NCBI GenBank assembly: GCA_963377175.1
Contig: CAUJNA010003733.1
Coordinates: 352,001-416,000 of the forward strand
Direction of reading: 5' to 3'
Origin: Effrenium voratum
Lineage: Eukaryota; Sar; Dinophyceae; Suessiales; Symbiodiniaceae
DNA: 64,000 nt
Both the position numbers and the translations under genes were made by a program. Numbering within the stretch: position 1 is the stretch's first letter; every line of letters begins with the position of its first letter. The notes under the pieces are model-generated. The model searched no databases, was not told where the DNA came from, and saw only the letters and a list, made by a program, of their open reading frames with translations. This document shows, piece by piece, positions 50,101-59,941 of this stretch.

Positions 50101-53100
50101 AGATTTTGTAGCAGCGCGATGGGAGTGATTCCGCATTTGTCCACAGCTCTGTGCCCTTGGGCCATGTGCCCAAAGTTGTTTCAATCTACAAACAACACAA
50201 GAAACATCTCAATTAAGCATGATGTATGTTCTGTTTCACCATGCCTCCTAGATGATCAAGTTCACATGTTGCTTCAACGGTGGTTCTCTGGCTAATGCGA
50301 CTCAGCGCAACATGTACCAGTTGCCCTTAAAGTTGATGTCCTGAAGCAAGCATACAGCCAAAGGGTCCAGTCTTTATATGATAGCAGGCAAGCTTGCAAC
50401 ACCTGCCATTCTGCGAACAGTAGCTGTCACTAGCAATTGAATGGTCGTTCCGTAAGCTCAGTATTCTGCGAACAATAGCTGCCACTGGCAATTGAATGGT
50501 CGTTCCGTAACGTCCACCTAGAATAAAAACATTGCACCTGGAACAAAGACAAGCACCCGCCACCCCCGCCCAAATGTTCTGAACGAAAAGTATAAGAAAC
50601 ATGACAAAATGGACAAAAAGAGAAAGAAGAGGAGATGTAGCCAAGCCAACACCTGGTCCTTAGGTCTTTGGTACCTTGTTCTTCAGCTCCCCAAAAATCA
50701 AACTGTCCAGCTGCCCAAGAAGTCATGGTTTCTTACATGTCTCTTGTTTAAAAACTGCCCGCAATCAAACCTGCAAAGGGGGTGGGTAGTGCTTCAGGCC
50801 CCCAAACTTGAGCCCAAGACTTTATTTCGGGGGCCCCTACAATAAAGTCTTGTTGTCTGGCCCCCTGCAAATATACAACTAGCCCAGCGCAACTACCTAT
50901 GAAGCTCCGGGCTTTGTTGTAAGGAAGCTCCAGCAATACTAAATCTTATGGAAACTCAGTTCCAGATCTCAAAAGGAAGCTCCAGCAATGCTAAGTCGAA
51001 TGGAACCAATTTCCAAATCTCAAAGGAAGCTCCAGCAATGCTAAATCAAATGGAAACTCAGTTCCAGATCTCAAAAGGAAGCTGCAGCAATACTAAATCA
51101 AATCGAAACTCCATTCCAGATCTCAAAAGGAAGCTCTAGCAATACTAAATTAAATGGAAACTTAAGCCTACCAATACTAAAGCAAATGGAAGCAAAATTG
51201 AACTGGATCTCAAGAAATTATTCTAGGCACCCCCTTTGTTGGGGGGGAGAGGGCCCCCCCTTTACTACTCCCAGGCGGACATTACTCCGAACAAAGACCA
51301 TTTAAAGGACATTACTCCGAACATAGTCCGGATAGGTGGACAGGGTTCGCCGGACCGGTTGGACGGCCCGGACGGGTCCGGACGGGTGGATAGGTCCGGA
51401 CGGGCCCGGACTATCAAAAAAACTGTTTTTTTCAAAAAAAAGGTGTTTTGGTTCGGACTAGTCCGGGACGGACGCTTAAATACGCCTTTTGGACGCCTAA
51501 ATACGCCTTTTCGGACGCCCCGCTGGACGCCCAAAACAAAAAAGGTGTTTTAAATAGAAAAGGCTTTTTGTATGTTTTTCTCGTCCGGACGCGTCCGGAC
51601 GCGTCCGCCCGCCCGGACCCTGTCCACCTATCCGAACTATGTTCGCAGCAATGTCCTGTAAATGGTCTTTGTGCGGAGAAATGTCCACCTGGGATTAGTA
51701 AAGGGGGGGCCCTCCCCCACCCCAACAAAGGGGGTGCCTAGAATAATTTCTTGAGATCCAGTTCAATGTTGCTTCCATTTGCTTTAGTATTGGTAATTAG
51801 ACTTGAATTTCCATTTGATTTAGTATTGCTGGAGCTTCCTTTTGAGATTTGTATTTGAGTTTCTGATTGATTTAGAGATTTGGAATTGAGTTTCCATTTG
51901 ACTTAGTATTGCTGGAGCTTCCTTTTGAGATTTGTATTTGAGTGTCCATTTGATTTAGCATTCCTGAAGCTTCCTTTTGAGATTTGGAACTGAGTTTCCA
52001 TAAGATTTAGCCTTGCTGGAGCTTCCTTTTGAGATCTGGAATTGAGTTTCCATTTGATTTAGCATTGGAGCTTCCTTTTGAGATTTGGAATTGAGTTGCT
52101 ATTTGACTTTGCATTGCTGGAGCTTCCTTTTTTGTATTGCTGGAGCTTCCTTTTGATACTTTTTTGGACGCGGGCAGCCGCGGGCAGGCAACAAGAATTG
52201 ATTTCAGAGGCCGTTGAAATAATGTCAAATTGGGGGTGAAGTTTCTGAAGTACTAGGTTGTTTGTGGGTTTGGTTGTAGGCAGTTTTTATACAAGAGACA
52301 TGCAAGAAAACAAGAGCTTGGGGAAGCTGGACATGTTTGATTTTGGGAAGCAGGCCCAAATCTAACAACAAAGCCCGAAGCTTCATAGGTAGTTACACTG
52401 GGCTAGTTGTATATTTGCAGGGGGCCAGACAACAAGACTTTATTGTAGGGGCCCCTGAAATCAAGTCTTGGGCTCAAGTTTGGGGGCCTGAAGTACTACC
52501 CACCCCCTTTGCAGGTTTGATTGCGGGCAGTTTTTAAACAAGAGACATGTAAGAAACCATGACTTCTTGGGCAGCTGGACAGTTTGATTTTTGGGGAGCT
52601 GAAGAACAAGGTGCCAAAGATCTAAGGACCAGGTGTTGGCTTGGCTACCTCTTCTCTTCTTTCTCTGTTTGGTCCATTTCGTCATGTTTCTTATACTTTT
52701 CGTTCAGAACATTTGGGCGGGGGTGGCGGGTGCTTGTCTTTATTCCAGGTGCATTTTTGGGGGAGCCACCCATTTGTCTTTATTCCAGGTGCAATGTTTA
52801 ATCCTAGGTGGACGTTACGGAACGACCATTCAATTGCCAGTGACAGCTATTGTTCGCAGAATACTGTAGCATGCCTTGCAAGCTTGCCTGTTATCATATA
52901 AATACTCGACCCTTTGGCTGTAACAGTGAGGGTCTTGGGGCAGTTTAGCGCTGTGAGCAAAGCTTAAAAGCAATATGCTTGCTTCACGGCATCAACTTTA
53001 AGGGCAACTGGTACATGTTGCGCTGAGTCGCATTAGCCAGAGAACCACAGTTGAAGAGTTGAAGCAACATGTGAACTTGATCATCTAGGAGGCATGGTGA

Positions 53101-56100
53101 AACTGAACATACCCGAATTTGCAAAGTATTGTACATTATGCTTAATTGAGATGTTTCTTGTGTTGTTTGTAGATTGAAACAACTTTGGGCACATGGCCCA
53201 AGGGCACAGAGCTGTGGACAAATACGGAATCACTCCCATCGCGCTGCTACAAAATCTGCGAAAGCTATCCTTCTGAATTTGGTGCGACAATATTTGTTCA
53301 TTGAAATTGTACCTTCTTGGACTCTACTGTCGTGAAAGTAGGGTGACATTACATGAACATGCGGTGAACTGCGCATGACACACTGTTTCAAGCCACTAGA
53401 AGACGAAGACCGGGTTTTGCCATGACAAACCGTTTGTGATGTGTGCCGCGCAAAGCACACCGCACACACTAGAAGAAACAACTCGAAATGTCTAACTCCT
53501 GTTTAAGTGATGTCGGTTCTTTGCATTGTCGCAGCGCCCTCCTAAACATCAGTTTGAGTTGTGGTGCACCAAGCCACCTGCTCGCTTCCAAAGGAAACAC
53601 CTGACTTGGATGCTTTGCGACTCAGTGATCGGCTCCAATGCTAAACAACACGCAACGGGGCAGCCTTCTCAACTTGTGCTTTGTCTCACACATAAATGCA
53701 AGGCTAATAACGCGGCTTTTGTTTTCCCTTGTGTTGCGTTGGCATTCAATCCGTTTGGGCCAAGGTCAAAATTATGTTTGATGATTTAGTTCATTCCAAC
53801 ATCAAAGGCATTGAGCAGCTGAGCTGAACCAGGAGGTTTTACATTGGGTGACAGCAAGGTCCGCGCGCCGCTGCTTGAATTGGCACTTGCATCTTTCAAG
53901 CAAGCCCTGCACAGTGAACAGCAACGGCCCAAAGAACACCGCTTATCGTGACAACACCGTTAAACAAATCCGCTGATGGACTTTCAGGGCTTTACTTGGC
54001 ACAGAACCAAAAAAATGTGTTTTGTTCAAGAAAAGGTGTTTCGACAAAGAATGCCATTCTTTACATTTTGCCCCAAAAATTTGGGGTGGTTTGAGACTCC
54101 AGGTATATATTATGTGTTTTGATGTGTTTTGAGTCTCGGCACCCTTTTCAGCTTGGCTGAAATGGGGAGACCAAGCCGACTCGAAAGGACCTTTGGAGAT
54201 GGCTGATCGGCCCCCACACCTCTCCGCAGATGGAGTTCAGGCGCTCCGAGGGCTGCCTTGCCCTGTGCGGTGGCTTGAACAGGGCTCCTTAAAAGATACA
54301 TGTTGCCCAATTGAAACATGGCATTTTCCACCAGAATAAAGGGAAACCACCATTTACAAGGCAATGTTCAAGTGTATAATGTAAGGATCCCTGTTGAAAC
54401 TACAAACATCAAAGGTAATTACAGTATGTTGGGAAAGGGCAAAACTCCAGCCACAAAAACCAAGGGGAATGACCTTCACGGAAATACAAAAGCCCCTTGA
54501 TTGTTCAGGTGTGGTTGGAGTTTTGAGGGTAATTACCTATTTTAAAGCTTGGTTTAGAAGGGAAGATGTGACAAAATGCAGGGATCCCCTGCAGGTGTGG
54601 TTGGATTGTGAGGGTAATCACCTGTTTAAAGAAAATCAGGGGTCCAATTCACCCATGTGGGGGTACCTGGCAACGGCTCAGGAGACTGGTGCAAATCTCC
54701 CAAACACTGGCCCGTTGGGAAAGACAACAATCAACAAACAGTGGACTCGGGTGTCCGAGCCTTTAAAAGATGAAACCAAACCACAAGGATTGGTTTCCCT
54801 TGGTTTTCCTTTTGCCAGGGACCAATATTGAAACCTTTTGTGCCAGGGTCTTTGGAGCCACGTTGAACATAAAGGGCCCCACGCACCCAGCAACTTTTGA
54901 GGGTAAACCCGAGGCCCGTGCCTAGCGGCCCAGCTGGTTGCCATTGCCGTCATAGCAACTTTTTGGACAAGCCACCTGCAGGTCGGTCTATCCATGCGCC
55001 ACATGTCAGGCTCTATGTATTCTTTTTTAATTGAATATCCTCACAAGCAATAAATCGCGTGCGGCTGGTTTGTTTTGGGCTTCTTGCAGGACATAGGGAA
55101 CGTTGCGGTAGTTTTCTTTGGGCTTTCCCCGTGTCAAGATGCGTGATTTACATCTAATATTTTTACCATGTTGTGTTTGCAACTATCTCTGTACGATCAT
55201 GACGAGCTGGGGGGAGGGAGGGGGTCGCTGTAAACCGAGCTCACCGATGAGCACTCAGTGTGTGTGTGTGTGTGCGTGTGTGTGGCAACTGTAGCAAGTT
55301 TCGCACATGTGCTTTGCGCATCATTGATGCCAATCGATATGTCCACAGTTTGGTGGCTCTCACGTCGCGCGATGTTTGGTCACAGATAGGTGCCCATTGA
55401 GTCGTACAGCAACAGGGAGGTAGTAGGTTTTTCCGTTCTGTTCATACCTGTCTGGGGCTGGGGGCCAAAAAAAACTGTCCCCAGTGTCTCTTCATTATCA
55501 ACCAGGGAAGTTAGAAGCCAAGGTCACCTTGAACACCGAACATTCTGGTCCACAGGGGTCAACAGAGTTATCTTGAGGGTCAACTTGTGGCAACTCTCTC
55601 ACAACTTGATCCTGACAGTAAAAGTAAGTCTAGCTGAAAAACCATCTTGATCCTTTACTCAATTGACAATACAATGAAGTCCTGCAAAACTTCGCCGTTT
55701 GAGACTTGCTCTCTGGTTGTTGCAGGGAGCTTCACTCCACGAGTTCTTCAGTGGTGCGAAATGGATTTTCTCCATCAGTAGGTCAGGTCACGTACCTCCG
55801 CTTGGCAGGCACCCAGGCGCCGACGAGGATGTCTCTCGGCCCCGCAGCTCGCCCTTCTACGCGTCGATCCATCGTCCCATGGGCGTGGAGCAGGCGGGGT
55901 TGTGGTGTTGGGCAAAGCGCATTTCTCGGCAGATGGTCCATGCACCGCAGACCTCCAGCGCCGTTGTTTTTTGTTTGTTTTATTTTGCCCCTTCAAAATC
56001 AAGCAACCAAAAAGTTTTTGTTTTTTTCTTTTGTGGTTTTGGTTTCCTTCAAAAAAGAAGAGTACCAACAAAGAGACAACATAATTACGTGGGTTTCCTT

Positions 56101-57578
56101 GAGCCACCCATCAAACAAGAAATACCAACTCCAAGAAAGACGCCCCCCCGAGGCCCTGGAGTGGTCCACCTTCAGCGACTGGGCCATGCTGCCCCAGGCG
56201 AAGCGCTGAACAGTTTTTCTCGAGCCGCGCCTCCGGAGGTTTTTTGGGCCTTTCGGACCTTCGGTGCCTTGGTGGTTCAACCAGCCATCTGGTTCCTTAG
56301 AAAACTTAGGTCGTCGGTTTAGTGGTTGGGTTTTCATTGACCCACCAGTTCACTTTCAGGGGATCTGAAAACGGACAGCCCAGATGGCTGGAAGCACCAG
56401 AAGCATCGGAAACCCAGTTTTGGCAGGTCTTCTACTTCCAGGGGGTGCCGGACCTCTTTCTTCAGCTCATGGACGCCGAGGAATCCGATGGAATCCGAAT
56501 CAGTACGCAAGGCTTGCTTCTTATACCCGGTTGAATACTCCGAGTTCGATATTTGGGAATATGTTTGTGTATTTGGGAATATGTTTGTGTATTTGGGAAT
56601 ATGTTTGTGCATTTGGGGCTACCTAGACAACTTGATCAACTTGAGGCTACCTAGACATATGTCCGCCACCATGGAGACCTGGCAACGGGTCAGTTGAACC
56701 CCAGTCAAACGGGGGTACCCTTGACTCAAGGCCCCGTCACCCACGGCCTGGTTGGAAGGCTTGGGCTTGGGAGGCTTCCTATACTTCCCAGTCTTTCATT
56801 AATCCACACAGTTTTGGGGTCTACCGGGTTCCTGCTTTTTGGGGGTAGCCTTTGGGTTCCTACAGCCATGGGCTTTCTCTTGGGTTCCTCTATAGAGTTG
56901 TTTGCGGAAAAAAACCCGAAGTACCAAGCGAGCGCCTGGGTTTTGGACAGAAGCCTTAGACAGCAGTTTCCAAGAGACCCTCAGCGTCACGTGGTTCTAG
57001 GATTCATTTGGTCGAGCAACGATGACAATGTTATAGGCGTGCCCATCAGCTTTGCACTTGGATCCGGACAGCCAAAAGATCCATCATTTTGAGAAGCACT
57101 CATTGGGATAATCCGGCATGCACTTGCTTGTAAGGAAAACTTTGGAGTTGCCCAAAGCCGACCTTTTCACCTTTTATTGGTTTCAGCTGATTTGGTCCAT
57201 ATTTCGTCAAGGTTCCAGAAGGTGATCACCCTTTCATTCCAGGTGGGTTGGGGCAAGCGAGACTATGGGTCAGAATCGCACATACTGCGGATGGACGAAA
57301 CCCTGTACCACCTAAGAAATCCTGGAATGATGTTTTCCCTGTAAATAGCCGCGAACCATGGTTTTAGCCAGGGTTGCAAAGTGGTGCGAAATGGATTTCG
57401 TCCATCCACACATTTTCTTGTTGGTGGATCAAAAAGCTGAGGAAGTTCCCCCGCCTACCGACCCACTGGTGACTGGTTCCACTCCCTTTAGAGACCGGCC
57501 GTGGTTCGGTGGGAGGCGCTGCATGACGCCTCGGCCAAGATGCGGGCCTTCAACGACGAGGAGCTGGGCACTGGAGAG
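47174..57578 (+). CDS. Glycosyltransferase-like gene, partial exon set
   Basis: Exons that join in frame: 48393-48452 (PGMPYAKLVSHRAAICLPY, donor GA); 48926 to about 49000 (DITIFLFHELYSANMPLFVP KERS); 55817-55893 (ADEDVSRPRSSPFYASIHRP MGVEQ, donor GC); 56153-56197 (ALEWSTFSDWAMLPQ, donor GC); 56427-56480 (VFYFQGVPDLFLQLMDAE, donor GA); 57492 to about 57578 (RPAVVRWEALHDASAKMRAF NDEELG). The order HRAA..LPYD, ELYxxNxPLFVP, SPF, W..xSDW, Y/F-DxxxDLL, KMRAFN is what I know from a family of algal and protist proteins annotated as glycosyltransferase-like; the enzyme activity is an inference. Upstream segments 47180-47289 (PAFALRARGRNATGTDLDLH...) and about 47525-47663 (QSEAYGNAKSWKDHTAEIKV) are likely earlier exons but unlinked. 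The intron after 49000 is 6.8 kb and contains the giant inverted repeat. Confidence 0.65.
47690..47753 (+). repeat. ~62-bp GTTTCCCC repeat copy
   Basis: TTTGGTTTCCCCTTTAAACC, AAAGAGGGGTACC and AAAAAGACACACC match the copies near 21935 and 60318. Confidence 0.6.
49147..49250. repeat. (TA)n microsatellite pair bordering the giant inverted repeat
   Basis: Two alternating TA tracts (about 49147-49165 and 49233-49250); the second abuts the left end of the palindrome, and ATATAT also abuts its right end. Confidence 0.85.
49396..50940 (+). repeat. Outer left arm of the giant inverted repeat
   Basis: Complementary to about 52345-53975. Contains a local tandem duplication (about 50417-50455 and 50467-50510, TTCTGCGAACA...TCGTTCCGTAA) present once in the right arm. 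A 134-codon open frame (49724-50128) is not conserved: the right arm has a one-base change in length near 53500 that breaks it, although the last ~80 codons keep frame with one 6-base insertion. Confidence 0.85.
50927..51180 (+). repeat. 51-bp tandem repeat, left array
   Basis: About five units beginning GGAAGCTCCAGCAATACTAA and ending CAGATCTCAAAA. The mirrored array in the right arm has about seven units (51780-52165). Confidence 0.92.
51221..51743. mobile_element. Inner element with ~200-bp terminal inverted repeats
   Basis: TTCTAGGCACCCCCTTTGTT at 51221 mirrors AACAAAGGGGGTGCCTAGAA ending at 51743. The arms then pair through CCAGGCGGACATTACTCCG and GAACATAGTCCGGATAGG to about 51350 and 51610, followed by CCGGACG-rich stretches. 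The centre (about 51420-51570) has two copies each of a GGACGCCTAAATACGCC unit and an AAAAAGGTGTTTT unit, in direct orientation. Confidence 0.85.
51780..52165 (-). repeat. 51-bp tandem repeat, right array (mirror of the left)
   Basis: About seven units reading, on this strand, GAGCTTCCTTTTGAGATTTG...TTGAGTTTCCATTTGATTTA. More diverged than the left array and with truncated units near 52065-52150. Confidence 0.9.
52345..53975 (-). repeat. Outer right arm of the giant inverted repeat
   Basis: Reverse complement of about 49396-50940 with scattered substitutions and small indels, for example a 6-base insertion near 53400 and an insertion duplicating CTTTATTCCAGGTGCA near 52740-52790. Confidence 0.85.
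54110..55816 (+). other. Remainder of the 6.8-kb intron
   Basis: Contains the family B copy, two related GTGTGGTTGGA...GAGGGTAATTACCT-like segments (about 54510-54540 and 54595-54625), a short GT microsatellite (55259-55283) and no supported exon. Confidence 0.5.
54280..54393 (+). mobile_element. Family B element with 5-bp target duplication, copy 2
   Basis: CAGGGCTCCTTA and TAAGGATCCCTG ends, flanked by TTGAA on both sides (54275-54279, 54394-54398). Confidence 0.92.
56270..56390 (+). mobile_element. Family H repeat copy 4
   Basis: AACCAGCCATCTGGTTCCTTAG-like left part, TTTTCATTGACCCACCAGTT and TTTCAGGGGATCTG, then ACAGCCCAG. Inside the intron 56198-56426 of the glycosyltransferase-like gene. 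Confidence 0.6.
56560..56620 (+). repeat. Tandem repeat TGTATTTGGGAATATGTTTG
   Basis: Three to four ~20-bp units between about 56545 and 56620. Confidence 0.85.
57285..57420 (+). mobile_element. Family D element copy
   Basis: CTGCGGATGGACGAAACCC at the left (preceded by TA) mirrors GGATTTCGTCCATCCACA at the right. In the intron before exon 57492. Confidence 0.8.
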
Positions 57579-57689
57579 GAAGACGTTCGGATTTGCTTAG
57601 TGGGACGTCTTCCATTTTTTGATGGATTCATGTTGGAAATTAGTTTGTTAAAGAAATATATGGAACATATGGAAATTATTTTTACTTTT

Positions 57690-57770
57690 CCCTTGTTGGT
57701 TCTAAAGGGAGTCTATCACTACTGGGAATATGTTCGTTTTGTCCAGAAGGCTTAAGCAAATGGAGGACGA
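57690..57770 (+). mobile_element. Family I repeat copy
   Basis: GTTCTAAAGGGAGTCTATCA, CTACTGGGAATATG, TTTTGTCCAG then AAGGCTTAAGCAAATGGAGG. Directly after the last recognised exon of the glycosyltransferase-like gene. Confidence 0.65.
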
Positions 57771-57828
57771 AGTGAGAGGCCAAATCTGAGCTTCCAGGGG
57801 AAAGCGTTTTTTTTCTTTCTCATGACTC

Positions 57829-57930
57829 ACTCGCTGAGTTCCTGGACTTCGGTCTCTTTTTGGGAAGCCCCGTTGAGTGGTACAGCTTGCACCATTTTTG
57901 GCCCATCCACTCGGTAGCTCCTCAGGTCGT
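57829..57930 (+). mobile_element. Family E element copy, diverged
   Basis: ACTCACTCGCTGAGTTCCTG and GGCCCATCCACTCGGTAGC. Confidence 0.6.
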
Positions 57931-57934
57931 CAAG

Positions 57935-59050
57935 GTCTAGTGCAGACTTTTCGGAGGGTCCAGCTGGACTTTCCTCCCAATCTCTTGGGTCCTTTGCGGT
58001 GCTCTCCCTGTCAAGGGCTGCAATAGGTTAAAAGGACAGCTAATGATTGACCAGGGGGTGTTTTTGATTGGGGGGACTGTCCCTTGAAGGGGTCCTTTGT
58101 AAGCTTGTCGGACCTTGATTTGTTAAGCAAACTGCAGCAATAAGTTTGCTGTTTCTGGAGATGAACATGTTAAATATTGTTATGGCAATTCTTGGAGCTG
58201 TACGAAAGAAGTAGCTTTGTAATGTAGACTTATGTATTTTCATGTTTTGGATTTTAGCACTAAGCAGCGGGGTGAACAACCAAAAAACAACTGATTGAAT
58301 TGTGCAACCTTCTCTGAAATGGACAATAGCCTCGCTGAGGGAACTCAAAGGGGGAGGAGGTTAGCTCTAATCGGGGGGATGAATCAGGCCCCAACATATT
58401 CGTAATACAGCACATATATATATATATATATACATACATATTCTTATACCTGTAGAGGCTATATAGTGGCTGCGCATCCCATTAAAACCTTGGGGCCCGT
58501 ATGGGTTTCTCTTCAAAGTGCGACCAGGTCGTTGGCTCTCTTTTGAGCAGGGAGTCCACTAGAAGACTGATTCAGTTGTCATCCACTTTGAGACTCTGTC
58601 GCAATGGCAATAGCAAGCCCAGAAAAGAAGGTCCTGACTTGGTGGGTTCTTACATCAGTGTTGGGTGACTTCTTGAAGATCAAGATGCGTTGGCGTTGGC
58701 CTGAAAGGATCAACCTAGAAGTTCCTGAATTCTGGTTAGTGCATTGTAGGGCTGCCTTGGGCTGAACTTCTCCACAAATTGGGCGCGGCTGGGGGCGACC
58801 GATTTGTTCTACCAGATTGTTCCAACTCAATGCGTGATCAGATTCTAGTGGTTTCCTCGTAGTGGTGTTCCACAGTAGTGCCCTTCTCTCCCCTTTTTGG
58901 GGGGGAGGGTTCCCCTACTACAATAGACAAAAAGAGAAAAGAAAGGGTACCAACTTATTCTAACCTCTCAAATCTGGAGGACCTACACTCTATAAACCTC
59001 TTTCACCCCAAAAAGCCACAACCCGTTTAAACCCCGTACTTTATTGGTGT
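57935..59050. other. Non-coding stretch
   Basis: No supported exon. TA microsatellite at about 58413-58440 and a family C element at about 58861-58985. Confidence 0.45.
58861..58985 (+). mobile_element. Family C element copy
   Basis: GGGAGGGTTCCCCTACTACA, ACTTATTCTAACCTCTC and CTGGAGGACCTA; left part GTGTTCCACAGTAGTGCCC. Confidence 0.75.
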
Positions 59051-59053
59051 CCC

Positions 59054-59151
59054 AGCGGTGTGGTGAACGGATCTGCTTTTCTTCCGCGGCTCATTCGAGG
59101 AGCTGATTTCGGCAGTGCAGAACTGGCGGCGAGTGGCGCAGAGGTCGAATA
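59054..59151 (+). CDS. Candidate terminal exon, unidentified gene
   Basis: Near GGTGTCCCAG it reads GVVNGSAFLPRLIRGADFGS then AELAASGAEVE and stops at TAG (59149-59151). A second frame (FFRGSFEELISAVQNWRR) is open but blocked upstream by a stop with no acceptor between. Confidence 0.4.
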
Positions 59152-59218
59152 GGGGGCGAATCGCCGAGATATTTTTGTCGAGAGAATTGAAACCCCCCCC
59201 AAAAAAGGGATGGGTGAA

Positions 59219-59333
59219 CAGGGCTCCTTAAAGATACATTTTGCCCAATTGAAACATGTTGTGTTTTCCACCAAAATAAAGGGAAACCACCATTTACAAG
59301 GCAATGTTTAGGTGTATAATGTAAGGATCCCTG
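59219..59333 (+). mobile_element. Family B element with 5-bp target duplication, copy 3
   Basis: CAGGGCTCCTTA and TAAGGATCCCTG ends, flanked by GTGAA on both sides (59214-59218, 59334-59338). Confidence 0.92.
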
Positions 59334-59370
59334 GTGAAGTCTAAAGCGAACTCCCAAAACCCCCTGTTTA

Positions 59371-59476
59371 CTAGGTCCCCCAACAGGTGCCCTTGTACCA
59401 ACTTTTTTTGGGGATGAGACTACAGAAAAAAAAAAGGTAGGTACCCTTATTCTAACCTCTCTACTGGATGACCTAG
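59371..59476 (+). mobile_element. Family C element with 4-bp target duplication
   Basis: CTAGGTCCCCCAACAGG at the left mirrors CTACTGGATGACCTAG at the right, flanked by TTTA on both sides (59367-59370, 59477-59480). Confidence 0.9.
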
Positions 59477-59484
59477 TTTAGCAC

Positions 59485-59640
59485 CAAGGGACGACCTGAA
59501 TGGAAGAGTAGAGGTCACCGGAGATGGCGCAAGCTTGCCAAGAGACAACATCGGATTTATACTTCCGAGTCTGAGCCCATCAGAGTCCCGGGAGTGGACT
59601 CTTGGTTGCTTTACACGGGAGGGCCACGTCAACCTGTGGC
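59485..59640 (+). CDS. Weak candidate exon behind a family C element
   Basis: Reads LNGRVEVTGDGASLPRDNIG, FILPSLSPSESREW and GCFTREGHVNLW in one frame. The edges are not clear. Confidence 0.35.
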
Positions 59641-59687
59641 TTGGTTGGTTTTTTGGAGTTGACTCTTGGTTGCGTTTTCCGGGAAAT

Positions 59688-59804
59688 GGCCATGGTTCAA
59701 AACCAATGGGATCCCATTTTGGGATAGGTGCACCCATTTCAATCTATTTTAGTGATTGGGATGTGAAAACTGGGGACACTTTTCTTGGGTTTTGACCCAT
59801 GGCC
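59688..59804 (+). mobile_element. Family A element with 4-bp target duplication
   Basis: Ends GGCCATGGTTCAAAACC and GGTTTTGACCCATGGCC, flanked by AAAT on both sides (59684-59687, 59805-59808). Confidence 0.92.
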
Positions 59805-59838
59805 AAATCCCCGCGTTTCGGGAACCCATGGTCTTCAG

Positions 59839-59927
59839 CCGGCGGAATTCTGGCAGTCGCCAGGCTGGCCTTCGCTGTCACGGGCGAGACAGGAGATGAT
59901 GCTTGCAAGGAGCCAAAAAAGTCCTGA
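59839..59927 (+). CDS. Candidate terminal exon
   Basis: After GGTCTTCAG it reads GGILAVARLAFAVTGETGDD then ACKEPKKS and stops at TGA (59925-59927). It begins about 30 bases after a family A element. Confidence 0.5.
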
Positions 59928-59941
59928 ATTCGGAGCACAAA

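Larger units (their letters stand above)
49240..54105. mobile_element. Giant nested inverted repeat (fold-back element), about 4.9 kb
   Basis: The outer ends pair: ATATATACCTGGACCCTCAA at about 49240 is the mirror of sequence ending at about 54105 (CTCCAGGTATATAT), with drift in the first ~150 bases. The main outer arms run about 49396-50940 and 52345-53975 and are nearly identical in reverse (for example 50118-50127 pairs with 53231-53240). Inside them lie mirrored 51-bp tandem arrays and an inner element with its own long inverted repeat. The right arm is about 0.4 kb longer because of extra tandem units and an internal direct duplication (about 52225-52330 copied at 52460-52600). The whole sits in one intron of the glycosyltransferase-like gene. 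No transposase is seen; short open frames in the arms are frame-shifted between copies. Confidence 0.9.

Noticed and set aside
49724..50128. 134-codon frame in the left arm of the giant palindrome
   Set aside because: The mirrored copy is broken by a one-base length change upstream. About 80 codons keep frame with one 6-base insertion, which is not enough to call a gene without homology.
52460..52475. GGGCTCAAG as a second spliced-leader relict
   Set aside because: Only nine bases agree and the preceding bases differ; it also lies inside the giant palindrome arm, where its mirror is equally present.
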